This document shows positions 8,125 through 15,669 of a stretch of 64,000 nt of DNA, one piece after another. Made by a program: the position numbers and the translations under genes. The notes under the pieces were generated by a model. It did no database searches. It saw only the letters and a list, made by a program, of their open reading frames with translations, and was not told where the DNA came from. Location: the NCBI GenBank assembly GCA_012729785.1, contig JAAYCL010000037.1:1-64000 (forward strand), given 5' to 3'. Origin of the DNA: Chlamydiota bacterium (GTDB taxonomy: Bacteria > Auribacterota > Tritonobacteria > UBA1439). Each line of letters begins with the position of its first letter. Position 1 is the stretch's first letter.

Positions 8125-9249
8125 ATGAAACCCGACCTGATGGGAATGAGTTTCGCGGAGCTCGAGCGGCTCCTCGCCTCCATGGGGGAGCAGCCGTACC
8201 GCGGAAGGCAGATCGCCGAGTGGCTCTACCGCCACGGCGCCTCGGCGTTCGCGGAGATGACCACGCTCTCGAAGTGCCTGCGCGAGCGGCTGGAGAGGGA
8301 GGCGCGCATCGGGAAGCTCGATGCCGCCGCCGAGACGACCTCCGCGGAGGGCGACGCCCGGAAGTGGCTCTTCCGGCTCGAGGACGGCGAGGCGGTGGAG
8401 ACGGTGCTGATGCGCCTCAAGAACAGCCGTTCCGTCTGCCTCTCCACGCAGGTCGGCTGCCCGGTCGGGTGCCGCTTCTGCGCGACCGGCGCGCTCGGCT
8501 TCCGCCGCAACCTCACCGCGGGGGAGATCGTGGGGCAGTTCCTCGAGGCGCGCCGCCTCGTCGCGGAGGATGAGCGCCCGACGCACGCCGTCTTCATGGG
8601 GATGGGCGAACCGCTCCTCAATCTCGACGCGGTCGAACGGGCGATCAGGATCCTCCTCTCGCCGGGGGGCCCCGCGTTGGGCCCCCGCCGCATCACCGTC
8701 TCCACCTGCGGGATCGTTCCGGGCATCCGGCGGCTCGCCGCCGCGGGGCTTCGCACGGAACTCGCCGTGTCGCTGATCGCCGCCGACGAGCAGACGCGGC
8801 GCCGCCTCTTCCCCCCGGCGGAAAAGTACCCCCTGGACGAGTTGCTCCGCGCCGCACGCGACTACGCGGCCGCGATCGGGAGGCCCGTGACCTTCGAGTA
8901 CGTGCTCCTGAAAGGAATCAACGACTCCCTCCCCGACGCGCAGCGCCTGAAGAAGCTCATCCGCGGCATCCCCTGCAAGGTCAACCTGATCCGCTACAAC
9001 CCGGCCCCGGCGCAGGGGGCGGCGCCCGCGGTCGAATCCGCGCGGGGGCAGGGGGTTGGATCCCCCTCCGGCGGCGCGGCGGCGGGGGCGGCGCGCCTCG
9101 AGGCCTCGGCCGAGTCCCGCCTCGCGGAATTCCAGCGGTGGCTCGCCTCCTCGTGCATCGCGGTCACGGTGCGCCGGAGCAAGGGGGCGGGCATCGGGGC
9201 CGCCTGCGGCCAGCTCGGCGCGTCGCGCCGCGCGGAGGGCCGTTTTTGA
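8125..9249 (+). CDS. rlmN: Dual-specificity 23S rRNA/tRNA adenine-C2 methyltransferase RlmN
   Basis: This 374-residue radical-SAM enzyme methylates C2 of A2503 in 23S rRNA and A37 in some tRNAs. The radical-SAM cluster motif CPVGCRFC lies at about residues 112-119, followed by GEIVGQF. MGMGEPLLNLD and ISDLP-like blocks of the family follow (FMGMGEPLLNLDAVERAI). The second methyl-carrying Cys is present in AACGQL near the C-terminus. A Gly/Ala-rich insertion of about 30 residues (around 297-330) separates NPAPAQ from the last helix, where E. coli has a short loop. It is encoded downstream of a TACACT box; the corA promoter overlaps its stop codon. Confidence 0.95.
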   Translation: MKPDLMGMSFAELERLLASMGEQPYRGRQIAEWLYRHGASAFAEMTTLSKCLRERLEREARIGKLDAAAETTSAEGDARKWLFRLEDGEAVETVLMRLKNSRSVCLSTQVGCPVGCRFCATGALGFRRNLTAGEIVGQFLEARRLVAEDERPTHAVFMGMGEPLLNLDAVERAIRILLSPGGPALGPRRITVSTCGIVPGIRRLAAAGLRTELAVSLIAADEQTRRRLFPPAEKYPLDELLRAARDYAAAIGRPVTFEYVLLKGINDSLPDAQRLKKLIRGIPCKVNLIRYNPAPAQGAAPAVESARGQGVGSPSGGAAAGAARLEASAESRLAEFQRWLASSCIAVTVRRSKGAGIGAACGQLGASRRAEGRF

Positions 9250-9278
9250 TTGAACGAGGCGCCGCATTACGCTACACT
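9250..9278 (+). promoter_or_regulatory. sigma70-type promoter of the corA-like gene
   Basis: TTGAAC (9250-9255), a 17-bp spacer and TACACT (9273-9278) begin on the base after the rlmN stop codon. The predicted leader is about 18 nt and carries GGAGGGG. Confidence 0.75.
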
Positions 9279-9302
9279 GCGGCGCGTCTGAAAGGAGGGG
9301 CG

Positions 9303-10280
9303 ATGCTCTCGTCCTGGGCGTACCTCGAGGACGGCACCTTCGTGCAACAGGTGCCGCGCGAGCGATTCTGCGCAACGCTCGCGAACCCGAAGAACCTCCT
9401 CTGGGTGGATTTCGAGGACCCGTCCGAGGAGGAGATCGCCATCCTCAGGAACGACTTCGGCTTCCACCCGCTCCTCATCGACGACTGCATCGCCTCCCAC
9501 AGCCACCCGAAGATCGACGAGTTCGACGACTACTTCTTCCTCGTGATCCACTCCTGCTTCTTCTATACGGAGAGGCACCTCGACGAGGCGTTGAACATCC
9601 GGGAGCTCGACCTGTTCGTCGGCAGAAACTTCGTCATCACCCACCACAACGGGCACATACGCGGCGTCAGCACGAACCGGAAGCGTTGCGAACAGGGCTC
9701 CACCATCATGAAGCACGGTTCGGATTTCCTGCTCTACAGCCTTCTCGATGCGCTCGTCGACAACTACTTCCCCATAATGGACACGCTGAGCGAGCGGATC
9801 GAGAAGATCGAGGAACAAATCCTCACCGACCCGACGCCGGCGCTCCAGGCGCAGCTCTTCGCCGTCAAGCGCAGTCTGGTGACGCTGCGGAAGATCGTGG
9901 GGCCGCAGCGCGAGCTGATGGCGCGCTTCATCAGGCCCGGGTTCCCGTTCGTGCGCGAGGAGTACCGCCCGTACTTCAAGGACATCTACGACCATATCCT
10001 GCGCATCTACGAGATCACCGAGAGCGCGCGCGAGCTCATCTCCGCGGACATGGAGGCCTACCTCTCCTCCATCTCGTTCAGGCTGAACGAGATCATGAAG
10101 ACCCTCACCATCATCGCCACGTTCGCCATGCCCCTCACGTTCATCACCAGCTTCTACGGGATGAATCTCGAGATACCGGAGTTCAAGTGGGGGCTGTGGG
10201 GCTACGCGTTGGTCTGGATACTGATGGCGGTCTGCTCGCTGCTGATGCTGCTCTACTTCAGGAAGAAGAAGCTCATCTAG
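9303..10280 (+). CDS. CorA-family divalent cation transporter
   Basis: This 325-residue inner-membrane protein transports Mg2+ or related ions as a pentamer. The start at 9303 follows GGAGGGG by 3 nt. The first 240 residues are the soluble alpha/beta funnel with long helices (SERIEKIEEQILTDPTPALQ). Two transmembrane helices close the protein (IIATFAMPLTFITSFYGMN and WGYALVWILMAVCSLLMLLY). The signature YGMN at the end of TM1 is intact, followed by an acidic loop (LEIPEFKW). The C-terminus is basic (RKKKLI). It has its own promoter and is probably a single-gene transcript. Confidence 0.9.
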   Translation: MLSSWAYLEDGTFVQQVPRERFCATLANPKNLLWVDFEDPSEEEIAILRNDFGFHPLLIDDCIASHSHPKIDEFDDYFFLVIHSCFFYTERHLDEALNIRELDLFVGRNFVITHHNGHIRGVSTNRKRCEQGSTIMKHGSDFLLYSLLDALVDNYFPIMDTLSERIEKIEEQILTDPTPALQAQLFAVKRSLVTLRKIVGPQRELMARFIRPGFPFVREEYRPYFKDIYDHILRIYEITESARELISADMEAYLSSISFRLNEIMKTLTIIATFAMPLTFITSFYGMNLEIPEFKWGLWGYALVWILMAVCSLLMLLYFRKKKLI

Positions 10281-10297
10281 GGACGCCGGGCCGCCTC

Positions 10298-10768
10298 TCA
10301 GCGGTACGGCTCGATCGAGAGGATCCTGAACCGGCGCGTCCCGCCCGGCGTCTCCACCGGGAACTCCTCCGAGACCTTCCGCGCGATCATCCCGCGCGCC
10401 AGCGGGCTCTCGAACGAGATGATCCCGCGGGAGAGGTCCGCATCGGCGGGGCCGAGGATGCGGTACTCGATCTCCTCCCCGGCGTCCAGGTCGAGGAGGC
10501 GGATCCGCGTGCCGAGGGAGACGGCGTCGCCGCGGATCTGGAGGTCCTCGATGAGGCGCGTCTCCGCGAGCTGGACGGTGATCTGCTCGAGGCGCGCGCC
10601 GAGCAGCATCAGCCGGTCGCGGGCGGCCTCGTACCCCGCGTTTTCGCGCAGGTCGCCCTGCTGCGCCGCCTCCAGCTTCTCCCTGCTGACCTTCGGGATC
10701 TCGACCTCGCGCAGCCGTTTGGCCTCCGCGGTCAGGCGCGCATGCGATGCCTTCGTCATGTAGTTCAT
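10298..10768 (-). CDS. GreA/GreB-family transcription cleavage factor
   Basis: This 156-residue protein stimulates RNA cleavage by backtracked RNA polymerase. The N-terminal coiled coil (residues about 1-75) carries the conserved tip and motif GDLRENAGYEAARD (GDLxENAxYxxA in GreA). The C-terminal FKBP-like domain (80-156) has LGTRIRLLDLDAGEEIEYR and SPLARGMIARKVSE, matching the family SPLGxALLGxxxGD block with variation. Two starts are possible, 10768 (MNYMTK) and 10759 (MTK). Neither has a Shine-Dalgarno, and the -10 box lies 8 nt before 10768, which favours a leaderless start there. It converges with corA. Confidence 0.85.
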   Translation of the reverse strand: MNYMTKASHARLTAEAKRLREVEIPKVSREKLEAAQQGDLRENAGYEAARDRLMLLGARLEQITVQLAETRLIEDLQIRGDAVSLGTRIRLLDLDAGEEIEYRILGPADADLSRGIISFESPLARGMIARKVSEEFPVETPGGTRRFRILSIEPYR

Positions 10769-10776
10769 CGGCGTAT

Positions 10777-10805
10777 AGTATAGACGATGCGCGCAACCCG
10801 TTCCA
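10777..10805 (-). promoter_or_regulatory. Promoter of the greA-like gene, leaderless type
   Basis: On the minus strand TGGAAC (10805-10800), a 17-bp spacer and TATACT (10782-10777) end 8 nt before the ATG at 10768. Confidence 0.65.
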
Positions 10806-10896
10806 GACCGGAACGCGACACCACCCCGATCGTTTCGAATCGACCGAATGCGCGCCCGGTTCCGCGGGCCGGTGCTCGCGTGCGCCACCCGCGATG

Positions 10897-10928
10897 AAAA
10901 GGGCCCCCGCGCCGCCGCGCGGGGGCCC
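10897..10928 (-). terminator. Rho-independent terminator of hsp20
   Basis: A perfect 11-bp GC stem (10901-10911 with 10918-10928) with a 6-nt loop is followed on the minus strand by TTTT (10900-10897). It lies 26 bp past the hsp20 stop codon. Confidence 0.8.
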
Positions 10929-10953
10929 CGATCTTCAGGCGGAACGGTGCCGG

Positions 10954-11397
10954 CTACTTCTCCGCCTCGATCCTGATCTTCCTCTGCTTGGCCTCCTCCG
11001 CCTTCGGGAGCCTCACCTCGAGGACCCCGTTCTTGAACGTCGCCTTCGCCTTGCCGGAATCCACCGGGTACGGGATCGTCACCGCCCGCTGGAACGATCC
11101 GTAGACGCGCTCGCAGCGGTAGAACCCGCGCTCCTTCGCCTCGGACTCCTGCTTCCTCTCGCCGCGCAGGACGAGGGTGTCGCCCTGGATCGAGATGTCG
11201 ACCTCGTCCTCCTTGAGGCCCGGCAGATCGGCCTTCACGACCAGGTTGTCCTTCTCCTCGTAGACGTCCAGCGAAGGGGCCCACACCAGCTCGCCCCCCG
11301 AACGTGAGGAGCTGACATCGAACAACCGGTTCACCTCTTCCTGGAGCTCGGCGAAGGGGTTGAAACCCTCCCTCGGCCTCCATCGGATCAGTGCCAT
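10954..11397 (-). CDS. Small heat-shock protein, Hsp20/alpha-crystallin family
   Basis: This 147-residue chaperone holds unfolding proteins. The alpha-crystallin domain covers about residues 40-140: it opens PSLDVYEEKDNLVVKADLPG, has KEDEVDISIQGDTLVLRGER, and ends with the conserved KNGVLEVRLPK (GVLxxxxPK family motif). The short N-terminal arm MALIRWRPREGFNPFAELQ is typical of bacterial sHsps. AGGAGGG precedes the start at 11397. Upstream I see no CIRCE element and no convincing sigma32 promoter, so heat regulation cannot be read from the sequence. Confidence 0.95.
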   Translation of the reverse strand: MALIRWRPREGFNPFAELQEEVNRLFDVSSSRSGGELVWAPSLDVYEEKDNLVVKADLPGLKEDEVDISIQGDTLVLRGERKQESEAKERGFYRCERVYGSFQRAVTIPYPVDSGKAKATFKNGVLEVRLPKAEEAKQRKIRIEAEK

Positions 11398-11869
11398 GTC
11401 TCATCCCTCCTTTCGTGTCGCCCTCTACCCGCCTTACTGGATAGCACAACGCATGCCATCCGGCTCCAGGGGCTCCGCCACGCCGCCGCGTGTTCATAAC
11501 CGCCTGTGCTTCAAGCGACAACAGCCGCCGGGGCCGGTCCGTCTCTCCGCACGCGCCTCCTCCCCGGCGCGCGCGTGTGCCAGCATGGCACATGACAAGC
11601 CGCCCCAGCCTTCCCCGCCGCGCCAGTTTGACCCACCCGCGCGGACGCTGTATTCAACCCGGTGCGTCCCATTGGCTGAAGCAACGATTGGTTCCGATGC
11701 GCTTTTCTTGAAACAGTCAGCCGCCTTCGTGCGGATAGTGCGTGAGAGGAGGTCCACGCGGCGTCTTCAGCTGGTGCACGGACGTCCGGCGCGGCGGGGG
11801 AGCGGGCGCCCGAAAAGGTGAACTGCGACACAACATATTCACCCCCAGCGCGTTGGATACGACGTCTCC
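11398..11869. other. Intergenic region between hsp20 and rlmI
   Basis: The 470 bp between the divergent hsp20 and rlmI genes encode nothing I can recognise on either strand. Possible extended -10 sequence TGC-TATCCA (minus strand, near 11440) could serve hsp20. No CIRCE-type inverted repeat, tRNA or clear hairpin was found. Confidence 0.4.
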
Positions 11870-11898
11870 TTGCCAGGGGCGGCGCGCTGCGCTACACT
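11870..11898 (+). promoter_or_regulatory. Promoter of rlmI, leaderless type
   Basis: TTGCCA (11870-11875), a 17-bp spacer and TACACT (11893-11898) end 7 nt before the ATG at 11906. No Shine-Dalgarno lies between. Confidence 0.8.
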
Positions 11899-11905
11899 AC
11901 GGGCG

Positions 11906-13075
11906 ATGAAGAGGGCCGCCGCGACGCTCAAACGGAAAGGGTTCGCCTGGTACGCGACCGGGCACGCCTGGGTCTATCGGGACGACCTCGCGCGGGTCGA
12001 GAACGCCTCGCCCGGGGACATAGTGGACCTGCTCGATCCGCGCGGCCGGCTCCTCGGGAGGGCGTTCTACGGCGACCGGTCGAAGATCGCCCTTCGCCTT
12101 CTCACGCGAAACGACGAACCGGTCGACGACGCGTTCTTCGAGCGCCGCGTCCGCGAGGCGGTCGCGCGGCGGCGCCCCTTGATGGAGGAGAAAGGGGCGC
12201 TGCGCCTGATCTACTCCGAGGCCGACGGTCTTCCCGGCCTGATCGCCGACCGGTACGCGGACTGGATCGTGCTCCAGTCGCTCATCCCCGGCTCGGACTC
12301 CCGCGTCGGCCTCTTCGCCTCCATCCTCCGCGCGCTCCTGGACCCGAAGGGGATCGTCCTCCGCAACGACGCGAGCGCCCGCGCGCTCGAGGGGCTCCCG
12401 CTCGAGAGGAAGGTCCTCACGGGCGACCTCCGCGGACCCGTCGAGGTCGTCGAAGGCGACATCAGGTACCTCGCCGACATTCTCAACGGCCACAAGACGG
12501 GCGCCTATCTCGACCAGCGGGAACACAGGGAACTCGTCGGCCGCCTCGCCCGCGGGAAGGCGCTCGACTGCTTCTGCTACCAGGGGCACTTCGCCCTGCA
12601 CTGCGCGCAGCGGGCGGAGGCGGTGACCGCGCTCGAGTCCTCCCGCGAAGCGATCGCCGCGATGGAGAAGAATATCGCCCTGAACGGCTTCTCGAACGTC
12701 ACCCCCGTCGAGGGCAACGCCTTCGACCTCCTGCGGGCGTGGCAGAGGGAGAGGAAGCGGTTCGACACGATCGTCGTCGATCCGCCGCCGCTGGCGCGGA
12801 AGAAGGCCCACGCGGCCGACGCGATGCGCGGCTACAAGGAGATCAACCTCCGGGCGATGCATCTGCTCGCCCCCGGCGGGATCCTCGCCTCCTTCTGCTG
12901 CTCGCACAACATCCCGCCGGACCTTTTCGGGGAGATCCTGCGCGCGGCCGCCGCCGACGCCTGCTGCTCCTTCCGCGTGCTGCACGCGCTCGGCCAGCCC
13001 CCGGATCATCCGGTCCTCCTCAACGTCCCCGAGACGGCGTACCTCAAGGGGCTGGTCCTGGAAAAGATCTCCTGA
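11906..13075 (+). CDS. rlmI: RlmI-family 23S rRNA (cytosine-C5) methyltransferase
   Basis: This 389-residue SAM-dependent enzyme belongs to the class I RlmI group, which methylates C1962 of 23S rRNA in E. coli. A PUA RNA-binding domain forms the first 75 residues (GHAWVYRDDLARVENASPGD). A central EEHEH-like subdomain follows (LIYSEADGLPGLIADRYAD). The Rossmann methyltransferase domain begins at about residue 195 with TGAYLDQREHR and motif I ALDCFCYQGHFALHC, and has motif IV VVDPPPLAR. The first base of the gene lies about where transcription should start, so the mRNA is predicted to be leaderless. Confidence 0.88.
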   Translation: MKRAAATLKRKGFAWYATGHAWVYRDDLARVENASPGDIVDLLDPRGRLLGRAFYGDRSKIALRLLTRNDEPVDDAFFERRVREAVARRRPLMEEKGALRLIYSEADGLPGLIADRYADWIVLQSLIPGSDSRVGLFASILRALLDPKGIVLRNDASARALEGLPLERKVLTGDLRGPVEVVEGDIRYLADILNGHKTGAYLDQREHRELVGRLARGKALDCFCYQGHFALHCAQRAEAVTALESSREAIAAMEKNIALNGFSNVTPVEGNAFDLLRAWQRERKRFDTIVVDPPPLARKKAHAADAMRGYKEINLRAMHLLAPGGILASFCCSHNIPPDLFGEILRAAAADACCSFRVLHALGQPPDHPVLLNVPETAYLKGLVLEKIS

Positions 13076-13182
13076 GGCTCCTCCGTTCTTTTCTACAACG
13101 ACATCCCGCGCTTTGGTCGCACTGTTCCCCGCTCCCCTTCCCCTCGCGCAACGATCGTGCCTTGGCGCTCTGTCGCGCAGCG

Positions 13183-13590
13183 GCATCGATTCAGAACGGC
13201 CGCGGCCGGTGCGGCGTGCCGGAGCCCCACGCGGGGTTCATCGCGGTGGGCGCGGGGGAGGACCACGGTATCGGACTGCGCTGCGACGGCTCGATCGCGG
13301 CGCAAGGAGGCACTGTTTCCGGGCAGTGCGGCGTGCCGGAGCTCAACGGCGGGTTCACGGCGGCGGCGGGCGCCGGCCTCGGCATCGGCCTCAGATCGGG
13401 CAAGGCCCCCTCGCCCACCCCAAGCCCGACGGAGACGGAGACGCCCGGTCCGACGGCCACTCCCGCGCCCGCTCCTCCGCCGGTCGTCATCCGCATGAAC
13501 TTCCAGCGTTCGGACCAGTTGTCTCCCCGCGGCTTCGTCGCGGAGTCCGGCTCCCCGTTCGAGCCCGGAATCGGCTACGGCTGGCGCTAA
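13183..13590 (+). pseudogene. Remnant of a secreted RCC1-like repeat protein ending in YGWR
   Basis: The frame has no start codon of its own and no signal peptide. It reads two decayed RCC1-type repeats (GRCGVPEPHAGFIAVGAG with HGIGLRCDGSIAAQG, then GQCGVPELNGGFTAAAGAG), as in regulator-of-chromosome-condensation-like propellers, which normally have W and N where these have drifted. A Pro/Thr linker (PSPTPSPTETETPGPTATP) follows, then a 32-residue end MNFQRSDQLSPRGF to GIGYGWR-stop that matches the end of the protein encoded at 5133-6104. Most of the propeller has been lost on the rlmI side. It stops 5 bp before the convergent smpB stop. Confidence 0.65.
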
Positions 13591-13595
13591 AAGGG

Positions 13596-14060
13596 TCAGT
13601 GGGTTCGGCCCTTGATGGCGCGGCGGATTTCGCGCTCGGCGACGCGGCGCTTCAGGGTTTCGCGCTTGTCGGGGGCCTTCTTGCCGCGCGCGACGGCGAG
13701 CTCGACCTTCAGGCGCCCCTCCTTGAAGTAGAGGCGCAGGGGGACGATCGTGAGCCCCTTGCGGGCGATCTGCCCCTCGAGGTAGGCGATCTCCCGGCGG
13801 TGGAGCAGGAGCTTCCGCTTCCTGACCGGGTCGGGGTTCTCCCTGTTCCCGAACTCGTAGGGGCTCACGTGGGCGTTGCAGAGGAACGCCTCGCCCCGTT
13901 CGATCACGCCGAAGCTGTCGTTGAGGTTCGCCCGCCCCTGCCGAAGCGACTTCACCTCGGTCCCCCGCAGCACGATCCCCGCCTCGATCTTCTCGAGCAC
14001 CTCGTAGTCGTGGCGGGCCTTGCGGTTGGTCGCGACCGGCTTCGTTTCCTGTATCGTCAT
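13596..14060 (-). CDS. smpB: SsrA-binding protein SmpB
   Basis: This 154-residue protein delivers tmRNA to stalled ribosomes. The family blocks are all present: NRKARHDYEVLEKIEAGIVL, GTEVKSLRQGRANLNDSF, HVSPYEFGN and the C-terminal KGLTIVPLRLYFKEGRLKVE. The tail GKKAPDKRETLKRRVAEREI is the basic helix that reads the mRNA channel. Eight extra N-terminal residues are common. I found no tmRNA gene next to it in the flanking 340 bp, although ssrA and smpB are often neighbours. Confidence 0.95.
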   Translation of the reverse strand: MTIQETKPVATNRKARHDYEVLEKIEAGIVLRGTEVKSLRQGRANLNDSFGVIERGEAFLCNAHVSPYEFGNRENPDPVRKRKLLLHRREIAYLEGQIARKGLTIVPLRLYFKEGRLKVELAVARGKKAPDKRETLKRRVAEREIRRAIKGRTH

Positions 14061-14402
14061 ATGGGTGCGGAGGCCGGAAGAGGGGCTCCGTGCGAACCCG
14101 GATGTTGTGCGGGGCGTCGGGAATCAGAACCGGATCCCCGATCCCGCGGCACCGATGCGCCTGCGCATCCGGTTCGTGCGGGGTTCCCGCTTCGATCCCT
14201 CCGCCTTTCGGGGAGAATAATTCGGCCCGCCGGCGGAGACGGCCGGGGCCGGAAGGCCGGCGCGCACACTCGGAGGCTCAAACCGAACGGCGCATCGCCG
14301 CGTTCAACCCCCGCCCCTGAAACGCGCCCCTCTCTCAGGCGGGAGCGGGGGATCGCCGGATCGCCTCCCCGCGCGATGCGGCGGGGAAGCCGAAAACGAG
14401 CG
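14061..14402. other. Intergenic region between the PEGA lipoprotein gene and smpB
   Basis: These 342 bp hold no gene I can support. A 7-bp inverted repeat GATGCGC-CT-GCGCATC (14154-14169) and an imperfect GC hairpin (about 14360-14395, downstream of the minus-strand PEGA gene) are the only structures seen. A tmRNA was looked for and not found. Confidence 0.4.
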
Positions 14403-15185
14403 TCACGGCTTCCCCTCGTCCGCGCCGGGGACCGGCGCCTCCTCCTCTCCCCCGCCGCCGACGGTGCCGGGGACCGCGTCCTCCTCGAGCTCCGACTCCG
14501 CGCCGGCGGGACTGAGCTGGAGCCGCTCCGCCTCCAGCGCGGAGGAGACCTCGTCCCCCGCCTCCGCCGCCTTCTCGAGTCTTGCGGTTATGGTCAGATC
14601 GTTGTCGGCGAGCACGCTGATCACGCGGGCGTAGACCTTGTAGCCGGGTTTTCGTATCTTGAGCACGTAGCTCCCCGCGGGGAGCTTAAGGAGCGACGTC
14701 TTCCCGTTCCCGATGAGGCTGTCGTTGAGGTAGATCTCCGCGTTCGGGTCCTCCGGGAGCGCGGCGATCACGACGTTGCCGTGCTCCCTCTCCACGACGC
14801 TCTCCCGCTCGTCCATATAGAGCGTCAGATTCCCCGTGTACGACTTGACCTGCTCCCGCACCCCCGCGTTCTCGATGCTGAAAAGACGATAGCAGTTGGC
14901 GACGGTCACCGCCTGCGCCTCGTCGTCGTAGCCGCGTTTCCTGACCAGTATCTCCGCCAGATCCGGGACGATGAAGTGGGCGGAGGAGTCGCCGCGGTTG
15001 AACGCGGTGTACTTGTACGGGGTGCGCCCGACGTAGTTGCCGTTGAGGTAGAGGAGCGCCCCCTCCGGCATCGAGTGTATCCAGACCGTGCAGCTGGTGG
15101 TCGCGACCCCGCCCATCCGCCTCGAGGCGCAGCCCTCCGCGAGCGCCGCCAGGACGGCGAGCCCGATCAGGAATGCCCGTTTCAT
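14403..15185 (-). CDS. Lipoprotein with two PEGA domains
   Basis: This 260-residue protein starts at 15185 behind AAAGGAGA. Residues 1-19 are a lipoprotein signal (MKRAFLIGLAVLAALAEGC) with the lipid-bearing Cys at about 19. Two PEGA domains follow: about 30-60 (VWIHSMPEGALLYLNGNYVG, TPYKY) and about 130-205 (VVIAALPEDPNAEIYLNDSL, LPAGSYVLKIRKPGYK). PEGA domains are beta modules often tied to S-layer or envelope proteins. The last 50 residues are acidic and Gly/Pro-rich. A minus-strand extended -10 (TGC-TAGAAT, 15290-15285) could be its promoter. Confidence 0.8.
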   Translation of the reverse strand: MKRAFLIGLAVLAALAEGCASRRMGGVATTSCTVWIHSMPEGALLYLNGNYVGRTPYKYTAFNRGDSSAHFIVPDLAEILVRKRGYDDEAQAVTVANCYRLFSIENAGVREQVKSYTGNLTLYMDERESVVEREHGNVVIAALPEDPNAEIYLNDSLIGNGKTSLLKLPAGSYVLKIRKPGYKVYARVISVLADNDLTITARLEKAAEAGDEVSSALEAERLQLSPAGAESELEEDAVPGTVGGGGEEEAPVPGADEGKP

Positions 15186-15394
15186 CGACGATCTCCTTTC
15201 GATCTGTCTGTCCACAGGTATCTACGCTCCCGCGGGGGGCGATGTTCTGCGCCGCGTCCGGGGATACCGCGCCTGATCGGCACGATTCTAGCACAACGGG
15301 CACCGGGGAGGCACAATTTCGGCGGCGGGTGGCGGCGTTTCGGAGGAGCCGCGAAACCTGTGGAAGAGATGCGCGACGCGACGACCCGGGCGGC

Positions 15395-15661
15395 TCAATG
15401 CACCTGGCGTTCCGGGGGGGAGAAGAGGAAGCAGCCCTTGTTGCGGGAGAGGACGGTCTGGACGAAGTCGAACGGGCGGGTCTCCGTGAAGCTGCTGTCG
15501 AACCCTCCGGCCATCGAGGAGAAGACCATCTCCTTCAATCGGTCGATCGCCTCGTCGGAGAACCTGCCCCGGGCGGAGAGGGAGAGCTCGGGGCAATGCG
15601 CCTCGAAGCTGCCGTCGGGCTGCTCGGCGATCTCCATCGTCAGGTGCAGGCGCTGGACCAT
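15395..15661 (-). CDS. Small HicB-like protein at the end of the por operon
   Basis: This 88-residue protein starts 8 bp after the porB stop codon with GAGGGGAGGG upstream, so it should be cotranscribed with por. LTMEIAEQPDGSFEAHCPEL followed by SARGRFSDEAIDRLKEMV has the pattern of the HicB/UPF0150 fold (a strand pair then a helix, with D-G-x-[FY]-x-A-x-x-P-[DE]-L). No HicA toxin is encoded beside it, so an antitoxin role is unlikely. A link to the oxidoreductase is only suggested by position. Confidence 0.55.
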   Translation of the reverse strand: MVQRLHLTMEIAEQPDGSFEAHCPELSLSARGRFSDEAIDRLKEMVFSSMAGGFDSSFTETRPFDFVQTVLSRNKGCFLFSPPERQVH

Positions 15662-15669
15662 CCCTCCCC

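Noticed and set aside
6654-8183. 509-codon minus-strand frame over the TPR gene
   Set aside because: It is the +1 shadow of the TPR gene; the TPR frame has a signal peptide and repeat pattern and this one does not.
14061-14402. Possible tmRNA gene beside smpB
   Set aside because: No tRNA-like ends, resume codon or tag frame could be found in this stretch.
15395-15661. HicAB toxin-antitoxin system
   Set aside because: Only a HicB-like frame is present; no short HicA with its conserved His is encoded on either side.
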